Shown in pieces: positions 12,976 to 22,911 of a stretch of DNA of 64,000 nucleotides. A model generated the notes under the pieces. That model searched no databases, had not been told where the DNA came from, and worked only from the letters and a program-made list of their open reading frames with translations. Within the stretch, counting starts at the first letter, position 1. The number at the start of each line of letters is the position of its first letter. The translations under genes were made by a program, and so were the position numbers. Origin of the DNA: Coniella vitis (taxonomy: Eukaryota; Ascomycota; Sordariomycetes; Diaporthales; Schizoparmaceae); the NCBI GenBank assembly GCA_011317545.1, contig WUJK01000013.1, positions 992,001 through 1,056,000 on the forward strand, read 5' to 3'.

Positions 12976-14578
12976 GCCAGGAAAGACGACTGTGTTGTTG
13001 TAGATGAAGTTCGGAGGATGCCCCAGTATGGCTCAGACTTTGGCGTGAAGAGAAAAGAAAATGTGTAGGACGAACCTGCACCGCAGGCGGCTTGGGATCT
13101 CAACGGCTCAGAATCTTAACGGCTCAAGCGGCAACAAGATCATAGGTAAGATCCCCCCCACCTTCCTCTTTCCGTATAGTGCTCACCCTTTTTGTCAGAA
13201 TGGCAGGGTGGTGTGGCGCGTGATGAACCAATGCACAGCACTTGTCTGCCTGATTTTGGTACTATGTAAGCAGTCTGAGTGCGGAGACCGTTCTACTTCA
13301 TCCTGAGGTGGAAAGCTTCGCAATCAGACACATACTTGGCTGGAGCCTCATACGTTGGTAAGCACAATACTAGGGGCTCATTGTGAACCTACTAAAGTAA
13401 TGTAGCTTTTCTTAACCTGGCATCAGATTGTGACGACACGTTTCTATATAAACTGACCCTTCATCCATATCTCATAGGCTTTTGGTATCTTGTTGAGCCG
13501 TGCTCACAACATGCAAACTTCCCTAAGGCCAGAGGCACCGGTAGAAAGGCATAATGTACGGCCCGCGGGACTCAGCCGTCAACCAAGGCCCAAGACCTAT
13601 GTGAACTGCACCGTAAACCTCTCGAATGTTCTCCACATCTACATTTGTTTTGCCAAAAATGATTCAAGACTAAATAATCCGGGACTTGCTTCAGGCGGAC
13701 TATGGAGAGAGTGCCACTAAAATACATGCGCTCGCCCCTTGGTAACGTATAGTTTGATAGGGCTGCGCAAGTTGCTACGGCATACCCTAGCATGCTTGGT
13801 GGATTGTGATTGATGATCAACTACTCAGCAGCGTCGCTCTAGCGTACTGTGTTGATAAGATTCTGGACGAGGGATCGCCATAAGCAGAATCATTATAAAT
13901 TTTTTGCGACGCTTTGCTACCCGAAAAAGAGCGTGTTATTCTGATTAATCAAAGGGTCTGAACCTCCCATGCTTGTGAATCAGCGGCGCCTTTATATAAT
14001 GATCTCCGCCGGTATCCTGCTGTTATCCTTTTTTTTTTTTCTAAAAAAACAAAAAAAACAAGTCTCTATACTTTATATTATAGAAGGCGTGCATACTACT
14101 ATTATTAGATTCTTCATCCTATCGGTCCGTTATAATTCCGATACCTATGCTAAATCACGTTAACCTATTCCTGTGAGCTAAATATTCCAGGTTACATTGA
14201 TAACTCGCTGCATTCTGTGAAGAAGTATGGAGTCAGTGAATCAGCGAGGAAAGTAGTAAAACGAGTATGTTCTATGTTTATTATTTAGGATGTAGACCGA
14301 GAGCTAGAACATCAATATATACATATATATATAGAAAAGCCTGATGCTATTGTAATCGATAGCTCTAAGGAATATCTTCCGTTCGGCCGTCGGCACTCTA
14401 GAGTAGGATCGGCGTAGGTTGCTATGGTAATCAAGTTTTATCCATTGGCTACGCCCAGACTCACAGGTACCCGACTGCATATAGTACATAGTACTTGGTA
14501 GCTCTATTGTTTCGGATCCTTCAAACCTACGCCACCTATACCAGGAAGTATACCTTGTCCATCAGTCTCCTTTCAATC
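12976..14578. other. Divergent intergenic region between transporter and bioB
   Basis: 1.6 kb with no convincing gene. Short frames (13061-13306, 13490-13720, 13969-14163) lack any recognisable feature. It should hold the promoters of both flanking genes. Visible structure: an imperfect direct repeat around CTNAACGGCTCA at 13097-13127, a T-run followed by an A-run at about 14030-14060, and a decayed LTR piece at about 14113-14198. Confidence 0.6.
14113..14198 (-). repeat. Degenerate fragment of a family B LTR upstream of bioB
   Basis: About 85 bp share CCTATCGGTCCGTTATAATT, then CCGAT, CTATTCCTGTGA and ATATTC with the right-hand end of the B LTRs (compare 6108-6180 and 63617-63690). Ends are not preserved and no TSD is visible. 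It keeps CpA/TpG sites, so it was probably too short for RIP or is an older solo LTR. Confidence 0.65.
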
Positions 14579-15977
14579 ATGCTGTCCAGTTCTTTGTCGG
14601 TTTCAAAAGCAGTGGCGCTGCGAGTCTCCCTCTTGCGGCCTTCGTCGTTGGCCGCGGGTGGCGGCGGCGCTCTTTCATCACGACACAGTACTCGGGTGTC
14701 TGCTAGCATCCAAGCTCGCCTGTATAGTGCGCCTTTTTCTGCACATTCATCGGATGCGCCTTGGACTCCCCCGGAATTGCCCCAGCGCGACTCCCCAATA
14801 CATGAAGTGGGCGAACATGCGAAAAGTAGCATAGCGAGAGAGACCCTCCGGCGGGCTGTGGAGGCAACCAAGCCCAGGTATGACTGGACGCACAAGGAAA
14901 TCGCTATGATTTACTACCAGCCGCTGCTCGAGCTGGCCCACCAAGCTGTGAGAACGCACTTTCATTTCTCCCCGCACCCTTTCCCTTCCTTCTCCCTTTG
15001 CTTCTTATGATCATTTATCTCGAGCTTTCTAATTGATCTCTGCTGACACATTGGCTCAGGGCGTCCTGCACCGTCGATTCCATGCGGCTGGTGAGGTTCA
15101 ACTTTGCACGCTTATGAACATCAAAGAGGGAGGCTGTACCGAAGACTGCTCCTACTGCGCTCAGTCGACGCGCCACTCGACAGGAGTTCCTGCGAAGCGC
15201 ACAGAGACGGTCGCATCCGTACTCGAGGCGGCGCGCAAAGCCAAGGAGAACGGTAGCACACGCTTCTGCATGGGGGCAGCATGGCGCGATATGAAAGGCC
15301 GCAAGAACAGCCTGAAGAACGTTATCGAAATGATCAAAGGTGTGCGCGGTCTGGGCATGGAAGCCTGCGTGACGCTTGGCATGATCGACAGCGACCAGGC
15401 GCAGCAGCTCAAGGAGGCTGGACTAACGGCCTATAATCACAACCTCGATACGAGCCGCGAGTTTTACCCGTCCATCATCTCGACGCGCACCTTTGACGAG
15501 CGTCTGGCCACAATAGACAACGTGCGCAACGCCGGCATCAATGTCTGCTCTGGAGGAATTCTTGGCTTGGGCGAGAGCTCGACTGACCGCATTGGCCTGC
15601 TACACACGGCGGCCACCATGCCCGGCCACCCCGAAAGCTTTCCGGTCAACGCGCTCGTACCCATCAAGGGCACACCCCTAGGTGACCGCGAACCACTAGC
15701 TTTCAACAGTATGCTACGGACCATTGCCACGGCCCGGCTTGTTATGCCTAGCACGATCATACGGATTGCAGCCGGGCGCAAAACCATGTCCGAAGAGAAG
15801 CAGGCGTTGTGCTTTATGGCTGGTGCAAACGCGATTTTCACGGGAGAGAAGATGCTGACTACGGACTGCAACGGATGGGATGAGGATGCTACCATGTTTG
15901 CACGGCTGGGCCTGCGGCCCATGGCCAGCTTTGCAAAGACGCCTGTGCCCGTGGAAGCAAGCAGTATTGAGGCTTAG
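14579..15977 (+). CDS. bioB: Biotin synthase (radical SAM), likely mitochondrial
   Basis: Inserts sulfur into dethiobiotin to make biotin, the last pathway step. Model: join(14579..14947,15060..15977), 428 residues; the 112-bp intron has GTGAGA and CTCAG and falls in phase 0 just before GVLHRRF. The radical-SAM motif C-x3-C-x2-C is at about residues 149-156 (CTEDCSYC). The Cys ligands of the second cluster are visible in RFCMGA, EACVTLG and NVCSGG, and the cluster Arg in IIRIAAGR. About 85-100 residues precede the catalytic core. They are rich in Arg, Ser and Ala without acidic residues at first, which fits a mitochondrial presequence. I chose the Met at 14579 because that presequence begins there; an in-frame ATG at 14495 would add 28 residues. 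The stop codon overlaps that of bioF on the other strand. Confidence 0.95.
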
Positions 15978-17404
15978 ATTTTAGATCTAACTACTGCCGC
16001 TGATGTGGCCATGGTCTGAAGACCGACCCATTCTTCAATAGCATTGCATAGTGTATCGCATTCTTGTTTGCAATTGCGCGCATGTAGGCATACTCTCACC
16101 ATATCCTTGCCTTGGGGCACTGTTGGCGCTACGATAGCCCGCACCATGTAGCCTTTGCTCTGACAGTGTTTTGCTAGGCTGCGGGCGCGAGTTGAAAAGA
16201 TGGGAATAATAGGACAGAGGGCTGAAGACGTGTGCTTATCGCTGAGCCTAATGACACCAGGAGGAAGATTCTCCTTTTGCAAGCGAGCATATAGCTCTGT
16301 TAGTCGAGCCTTGAAATGTCGTATCAAATTCCTCAGCCGGTCTCTGTTTGCGTCGGCCTGACCACCAGCGACGAAGAGATGAGCGACTTGTAGAGAGAGC
16401 ATTGTAGGGTAAGCCATTGCTGTTGTATAGATGAATGGACGCGCGTAGTTGATTAAGTAGTCCCGCGTTGTGTTCGAGCATAGGATAATTGCTAGCAGCA
16501 GTATGTATATTAGCCCAGACGTCTTCTTGTCGATAGGAAGGATTACGACTTTACCTCCGGAGCAGCCTAGAGCCTTTCCAAATGTGTGGACCACTACCCA
16601 CACTCGCTTTTCTAGACCGAGCTCACACACCAATCCCCGGCCACGCTCACCAAAAATACCATTGGAATGAGCTTCATCGACGATCAGATGGCCGTTGCCC
16701 CTGGGCAACTGATGTTCTATGCATCTCACAATGTCAGAAAGGGGAGCAAGGTCGCCTTCCATACTATAAACTGCCTCCACGGCAATGAAGACATGCTGCG
16801 TCCCGTCCCTTATGTGATGGCCATCATAACCGCGAAGAAGCTCACTGAGGACGGAGTCAAGACTCCTCAGAGTGCCATGACTAGCTGGTCCCTGCTCAGT
16901 ACTTTCATTATCCTTCTCATCCTCCTTCCATACACAATTATGCCTAAAATGCAAACGCCGAGCTGCCCTACTCAATCGGACTCCGGAGTGCACGCTAGCA
17001 TGGACGAGCTCATCGAGGATAATAATGTCTTGAGTCTGGGTCACGCACGACAGCAGCCCCACATTAGCCTCGTAGCCAGAGTTGAACAGCAGGCCAGCCC
17101 TAGCGCAGTGGAAATTGGCTAGACTTTGCTCCAATGACTCGGCCATGGTGGAGTTGCCGTCGAGTAGGCGAGAGCCACCTGAGCCAAGGGAGAAGGAGCC
17201 TTGGTGATGTGCATCGTTGAGACTGCGAAGATACTGTTGTTGGATCTCAGGATCCTGCGATAGTGAGAGGTAGTCATTGGACGAAAAATCGACGAGATGT
17301 CTGGCCGGAGTAGTAAGGTTACGCCGAAGACCACGAGAATCTCGCAGTGCTAAGCGAGCAGTAAGGTCATTATCGAGACTGCAGGGACCGTCACGAAATA
17401 CCAT
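15974..17404 (-). CDS. bioF: 8-amino-7-oxononanoate (KAPA) synthase, one in-frame intron, PTS1-like end
   Basis: PLP enzyme of the alpha-oxoamine synthase family; condenses pimeloyl-CoA with L-alanine to KAPA. Model: complement(join(15974..16491,16555..17404)), 455 residues. The raw frame reads through a 63-bp segment (16492-16554), but it is bounded by GTAAAG and CTAG. Removing it restores the family phrase CSGA-IILCS, so I treat it as an intron that happens to be in frame. Visible motifs: FSSNDYLSLS near residue 40, GSGGSRLLDG near 75, VDEAHSNG near 242 (PLP Asp/His) and HTFGKALG with the Schiff-base Lys near 277. The protein ends in SKI, a peroxisomal PTS1 variant; fungal KAPA synthases are known to act in peroxisomes. 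Divergent from bioDA and tail-to-tail with bioB. Confidence 0.94.
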   Translation of the reverse strand: MVFRDGPCSLDNDLTARLALRDSRGLRRNLTTPARHLVDFSSNDYLSLSQDPEIQQQYLRSLNDAHHQGSFSLGSGGSRLLDGNSTMAESLEQSLANFHCARAGLLFNSGYEANVGLLSCVTQTQDIIILDELVHASVHSGVRLSRAARRLHFRHNCVWKEDEKDNESTEQGPASHGTLRSLDSVLSELLRGYDGHHIRDGTQHVFIAVEAVYSMEGDLAPLSDIVRCIEHQLPRGNGHLIVDEAHSNGIFGERGRGLVCELGLEKRVWVVVHTFGKALGCSGGKVVILPIDKKTSGLIYILLLAIILCSNTTRDYLINYARPFIYTTAMAYPTMLSLQVAHLFVAGGQADANRDRLRNLIRHFKARLTELYARLQKENLPPGVIRLSDKHTSSALCPIIPIFSTRARSLAKHCQSKGYMVRAIVAPTVPQGKDMVRVCLHARNCKQECDTLCNAIEEWVGLQTMATSAAVVRSKI

Positions 17405-17889
17405 CGCTGGCCTTGGGTATTCTAGTATTTGATAGGTTATTTTTGGTGGAATACGGGAGTGGAGTATAATTCATTAACGTCAAGCGATGAGTATTTTTAT
17501 CCTCGGGGGAAAGAAGCAGACATAATCCCTCAAGCTAATGACACTAGGTTTGCGGGGAGCCTTTGCTGTGTGACTACCGGGCAATAAGGCCGACAACGGC
17601 AACGGAAAGGAAACGCATAATGCATGAGCAAAAGCTATTGGAGTAGGATTTGTCTGCATCGTGGTGATCTCGGCTGTGAGATCTATTAGCCACCCAGCCA
17701 ACAAGCGTTCGTATCCTTTTTTGCACGGCGCGATATTGATATTGCCATAGCTTGTGCAGTCACGTGCCTAGGGCTCAATGCTCCGCGTACTCCACCGTCG
17801 GCCCGCATTTAACGTCATCCATAGGTATATGCCGCCTAGCTATCGCATTTGTACATAGTATCAACCCGCAACGCGGCACGCGAGCAAAT
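17405..17889. promoter_or_regulatory. Shared divergent promoter region of bioF and bioDA
   Basis: 485 bp between the two start codons. No coding signal of its own; the small frames here are unremarkable. Both genes must be controlled from here, which would give co-regulation of the first and middle steps of biotin synthesis. I cannot name a binding site with confidence. Confidence 0.6.
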
Positions 17890-20683
17890 ATGACCGCATC
17901 GCCCATCTCGTCCTTACTCTGGCGTTCCCAGAGAGCCTACCAGATATTTGGTGCCAATACAAATGTTGGCAAGACTATCTTTTCAACTCTTCTCTGTAGA
18001 GGCGCACAGAAGCTATGGGTGAAGAAGCCCGTCGCCTACCTTAAGCCTGTTTCCACAGGCCCAAAAAACGAGGCTGATCACTGGTGTAGGTATGCCAAGC
18101 TCCGGCATTAGACTTTGTTCTAGGAAGCGCTTGCTAACTGACATGTATGTTAAACGGACAACTATAGACGTGCTTAGGATCTCGCTTCAGCAGCAGGACA
18201 CAAACAAGACATTGATCTACTGAACTCTAACGCACAAGATATCTTATCTCCAGCCATATCGCACAATATGCTCCTGATGTGACCACAGCAACATTGTATC
18301 AATATGAGCTGCCTCTCAGTCCACATATAGCGGCGCGACTTTCCACCAAGGTATCGTTCCTTAAATCAGCATATTTGTTTGTGCCGGGCTGGATATACCT
18401 TGCTAACATGTTGCAAAACCACTCCCACCATAGCCGATTGTGTCAGACGAGTCTCTCTTGACAAATTGCCGAGAGTGGGCTGCGGACCGTGCCCATCAAC
18501 ACAATGGCTGGCTCTTCCTGGAAACAGCTGGTGGCGTGCACTCCCCTGCTCCATCCGGCACGACCCAGGCTGATCTTTACATGCCCTTGCGAATGCCCTG
18601 CGTACTGGTTGGAGACTCGATGCTGGGAGGCATCTCACAGACTTTGTCCGCCTACGAGAGTCTTCGAATTCGCGGCTACGATGTTGAATCGGTGCTTATA
18701 TTCCACAACCAGCACTATGGGAACTTGGAATATCTTGCCGAGTATTTGAAAGACATCCCTGTTGTCGGTCTCCCGAGGCCGCCCGCGAGAAGGCAGAACA
18801 GCGAGGAGGACAAGGTCGTTATGCAACACTACTATGACCAAACCGCCAGCAGTCCCGCAGTCCAGACAATCCTCCAACATCTGGATAGCAGACATGAAGC
18901 GCGTGTTGCCTCGCTCGAAGCAATGGCGCAGGATGCTCATGAGATTATTTGGTTCCCTTTCACTCAGCAGTCCCAACAGCAGCCACAAGACATTATGGTT
19001 ATCGACTCAGCCCATGGAGACCATTTCCAGACGCTGCGCTCGGGAGTGAGATCAAATAACAATGACGGTGGCGTATTGCAAGCCACCTTCGACGGGTCAG
19101 CATCCTGGTGGACTCAAGGTTTGGGCCATTCGAACCCATCTCTATCGCTGGCAGCCGCGTATGCTGCCGGTCGATACGGCCATGTTATGTTCGCTGGCTC
19201 AGTCCATCAGCCCGCGTTGGCTCTTGCAAAAACTCTGCTTGCTGGCCTCGAAAATCCACGCCTGAGCCGTGTCTTCTTCTCCGATAATGGGAGCACTGGA
19301 ATCGAAGTTGCCATCAAAATGGCCCTGCGAGCGACGAGGCTGCGCTATGGTCCCAGCTCGTCATCTCAAGCAAAGGCGCAAATGACCCGCAGGGCCGTTG
19401 GCATGCTGGGGCTGCAAGGTGGGTATCACGGTGATACTCTGGGCGCTATGAACTCTGCAGAACCTTGCGATTTCAACCAAGAGACAGACTGGTACGAGGG
19501 CAAGGGCTTCTGGTTTAACTACCCAACTATTCTCTGCGTTGGTGGAGAATGGCGGGTTGTTGTCCCTGGCGAGCTTGAACAGCACCTGGGCTCAGGGAGG
19601 TCGTTCGGCTCGCTCAATGACATTTTCGACCTTACCTCACGGGAAGCGAGAGGCGAGCATATTGCATATGAAGGTTTCATTGTGAAAACTCTGGAGAAAC
19701 TGCACCAGAAAGGCAGTCAATTTGGTGGGCTAATCATCGAGCCTGTTGTCCTTGGCGCTGGTGGTATGGCGCTTGTGTGAGATCCCATCTCTCCTTTCTC
19801 CCCGCGTTAAATAAGGATACAATATGTGGAGTAAAAGTCTTACGCGCGAACATCTAGGGATCCCCTGTTCCAAAGAACGCTTGTTAAGGTAGTCCGCCGA
19901 TCGGGGAACTTACTTGGGGCGACCGCATTATCTGAGAAAGCCGAGGAGTCGTCCACAACGTGGTCTGGACTTCCAGTCATATTCGACGAGGTCTTCACCG
20001 GCCTATATCGACTGGGCTCCTTCACTTCTTCTTCCCTCCTTGGCGTCCATCCTGATATCTCTGTTCATGCGAAGCTTCTCACAGGCGGTCTTGTTCCCCT
20101 TTGCACGACGCTGGCTTCGGAGAACATTTTTGATGCATTTTCTAGCGCAGAGAAGAGGGACGCGTTGCTGCACGGGCACAGCTACACAGCGCATCCTGTT
20201 GGATGCCATGTTGCTCTCGAGTCTCTGAGACAGATGACGGCAATGGAGCGTACGGGGGCTTGGGACTGGGCCAAGACGCAGAATTGGTGGCCCCAGAGCC
20301 AGCAGCAGCCGCCATCGGACGAGCTTCAAAAAGAGAAACTTAGCGGTTGCGAAAAGAATCGTAAAAACAGCATTGTCTGGTCGTTTTGGCCACATGATCT
20401 TGTTGCCGGCTTATCTCACCTGAAGGGTCGTGTAGCAGGCACTTGGGCGCTAGGCAGTGTCCTTGCTGTGCACCTGACTGACGGCAAGAGTATGGGCTAT
20501 AGCAGCAATGCAGCCGCAGGCTTACGGGACGCCATGATGAAAGGTTGCATGGAAGGCGCATGGAATGTGCACTGCAGAGTCCTCGGCAATGTTCTGTATC
20601 TAATGACGGGCCAAAAGACACGCAAGATCGAGGTGGAACGTGTGAGCAAGCTACTTGAGGATTGCTTGAGGGCTCCACGCTAA
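17890..20683 (+). CDS. bioDA: Bifunctional dethiobiotin synthetase / DAPA aminotransferase, three introns
   Basis: One polypeptide for two consecutive steps: KAPA to DAPA (PLP aminotransferase, C-terminal) and DAPA to dethiobiotin (ATP-dependent synthetase, N-terminal). Model: join(17890..18083,18254..18350,18434..19776,19858..20683), 819 residues. Intron 1 donor is uncertain: 18084 (GTGTAG) gives the family's usual spacing EAD-x2-HI, while 18090 (GTATGC) adds two residues. Introns 18351-18433 (GTATCG/ATAG) and 19777-19857 (GTGAGA/CTAG) are clear. BioD part: P-loop GANTNVGKT at residues 21-29, KPVSTG, then ETAGGVHSPAPSG and VGDSMLGGISQT. BioA part from about residue 290: GGYHGDTLGAM, FDEVFTGLYRLG (PLP Asp) and HAKLLTGG (PLP Lys). 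The fusion is the standard fungal arrangement. All expected catalytic motifs are present. Confidence 0.93.
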
Positions 20684-21066
20684 AGTAGTCCGTTCGACAT
20701 AGAGTATGTTGTTAGTGTTGTAAGTGTCTATATCGCGGAGTGAATGCCCTACATAACTTTTATAGCAGCTACCTGTATTGCTATCTATTACTTTTACGAA
20801 TGGAAGCCCGCTATATAGCAAACTACATAAATTGACCACTTTTCTGAACCGGGAATGATACCAGCTATGAGGATATGCATTCCTGGTCTCGACCTTTGTG
20901 CTATGGTATATCCTTGATTCCAAAATGAGCGAATTCTGGTCGCCTGTTTAAGAATCTTTAGCAATGAAAAAAGACAGTAATGGAGGACTAGGATTTTAAA
21001 GACTACTTACCCGGAGGCATTAGGTCAGCTTCTGTCGCTTGCCTCCACGGGCTGGCGCCCTTAGGG
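20684..21066. other. Intergenic, bioDA 3' side
   Basis: 383 bp with normal base composition. It holds the 3' end of bioDA and the decayed C-terminal end of the F-box pseudogene. No further feature seen. Confidence 0.5.
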
Positions 21067-22398
21067 TTAAATGTCCAGAACCTGTGCCTCATCAAATGCC
21101 ATAGGTCTAGCACGTTCAGTCAGAGGTAGGCCATACGATGCGGCTAATGGCTCCTCCCAAGGGTGGAGACATAGCTTTTGCAACACAGGCCTGTGTTTTC
21201 ATAAAACAGCATCGAAAACTTCAGGATCAAAAGACCCATATATCGAAAGCTTGGAGAGAGGTTTAAACAAGCGGAAAAATGCTATGGAGGCTTCGGCGTA
21301 GTTGGGCCTAGCAGTCGTTATATCATTGCGGTCCATGTGAATTTGTAAGATCTTGACACCAGGGAAGGAGCAGTTTCGGTTGATCCAATCCATTACTGCC
21401 TCAGAGATTCCTTGTTCGCCCACACACATTCCACCGAGGGCCAGACGCTGCAAATAACTGAAGTCTGTATGCCGAGCCCAAGCCTGGATAAAACCCGGCT
21501 GCCAAGCCCATTGACAGCCTCGGAGTGATAGCGAGAGCAACGACCCTATGGGCCGGGTGCAATTATCAGCTCCTGGGAGACCTTGCCATGGACTCCGAGG
21601 TCGGTTGTAGCTATACGAGCGGCCGGGGTCGAGATTGATGATTTCCACATCTCGAAGATTGGGAGCAAGCCCGACGAACTTCCATAATTGCTTCTTGGGT
21701 GAAATCATCGCGACCATCGGAGTCACGCTGACAGCACTTGGCTTTTATGCTACGTAAGAGTGGGGATGTCGCAAAAGCTAACTCGTGGGGATGCAGACTA
21801 TAGGGTAGGTCACTTTGGAATCGAAACCTGAGGTGGTCAAGTCTGCATTGCGGATGCCTCGAGGAGCTTAGGCGGAAATTGAGTAGTATAGTCATATACT
21901 CATCCTTCCAGATTTGGTAAAACTTTGATCAAAATCTGCGACGGGTGCCCATGCTTGGTTATTTTTGGAGTCTCTAGCGATGACTGGTCCAGGATGATAC
22001 CGACGTGTTTCGGAAGGCAATATCAGATCTTGACAGGGTAAAATTTCGTCAAGACCTGTGGACATATACCATGTCTTGGATCTGTCTTGTTGAATCGGCA
22101 ACCAGTCCAATCTTAAGCGAAGGGCACCTTTGATGCGGAGCGAACGTACATGGAGGTGGGAGTCGTTTCGAGATAGAGCTAGGAGAAGAGCGTCGACCTC
22201 CAGCCGCAACCTCTCCGGGTTGACAACTCTCATGTGGATATGGCTAAATATCAGAGGTACTGTGGCGTGATGGCAAGCTTCGTTTGCTAAAGCGAAGGCA
22301 TAGAGACTATGCTTATCGGAAAGGTTTGCAGCAATCTGCTGCAGGATCTCCTGCGGTAAAGCAGCTAGGCTACAGCGCTTCTGGGCGTGTTCTGCCAT
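21067..22398 (-). pseudogene. F-box/LRR protein pseudogene (two frameshifts, nonsense codons)
   Basis: The minus strand from the Met at 22398 reads an N-terminal F-box (LAALPQEILQQIAANLSDKH, then a helix with Ala/His) and a linker. Near 21925 the frame must change to continue as FYQIWKDEYMTILLNF and the Leu-rich part. Near 21675 it must change again to reach GLAPNLRDVEIINL. Neither break has a plausible intron. A TGA at 21199-21201 interrupts the repeat after FDAVL, yet the same frame runs on sensibly (KHRPVLQKLCLHPWEE) to a TAA at 21067-21069, after VLDI. At that point family members usually continue with Gln, so this stop may also be a C-to-T change. Former role: substrate receptor for an SCF ubiquitin ligase. 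Unannotated introns could explain one break but hardly all four lesions. Confidence 0.78.
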
Positions 22399-22911
22399 AT
22401 CTGCATAGTGACTGAGGCAAGTACTAATGTGGTGTCAATGATCTGTTGTAATGAGGGAAGGGAGGTGAGCAGAAAGGCCACCGTGAATCCGCGAGAGAGC
22501 GAAGGCTTCATTTGGGAAAGGGATGCGGGAGACTGTATTATCGATAAGCTATTTGCAAGGGTTCTCGGAGCTCTTGGAGAGCCTGCAACTGTCAGCTGAT
22601 GTGAGAAAGGTATTTAATTCACCTATCTATTCTTAATTATATGGTACCTTGCTGGCACCTGAACACGCAATCAACAGCAACCAAGCCAAATATCTATATT
22701 GGTAGTGTTGGCTTTGTGCCCGGTTTCTAACGCGTTACTAATAGAACGCGTTACTAATAGTAGCGAGTGGGGCCTATATGTTGTGATTATTTCTCCCAAG
22801 TTTTGCCACGCCGGGAGTAGGCCCCTTCTCCTCTTACAAAGACATCTCCGAATCTTTCAAAAAAAAAAAAAAATAAATCACAACAATCACTACAACAAAA
22901 TCAACAACAAG
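22399..22911. other. Intergenic between F-box pseudogene and the 234-residue gene
   Basis: 513 bp, with no gene of its own. It includes a 16-bp perfect tandem repeat (22729-22760), an A-run of about 15 (22859-22873) and an A/C-rich leader just before the downstream ATG. Confidence 0.5.
22729..22760. promoter_or_regulatory. Tandem pair of ACGCGT (MCB-like) boxes
   Basis: AACGCGTTACTAATAG occurs twice head-to-tail without a gap, about 150-180 bp upstream of the ATG at 22912. ACGCGT is the MluI cell-cycle box bound by MBF-type factors in fungi. Position and duplication suggest a regulatory site for the downstream gene; function is inferred. Confidence 0.45.

Noticed and set aside
13061..14163. 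Three short plus-strand frames (13061-13306, 13490-13720, 13969-14163) upstream of bioB
   Set aside because: No domain, no conserved-looking composition; one crosses a poly-T tract and another lies in promoter DNA.
16492..16554. In-frame hydrophobic insertion in KAPA synthase as a real protein segment
   Set aside because: Bounded by GT...AG, and removal restores the conserved family sequence around CSGA-IIL; better read as a 63-bp intron.
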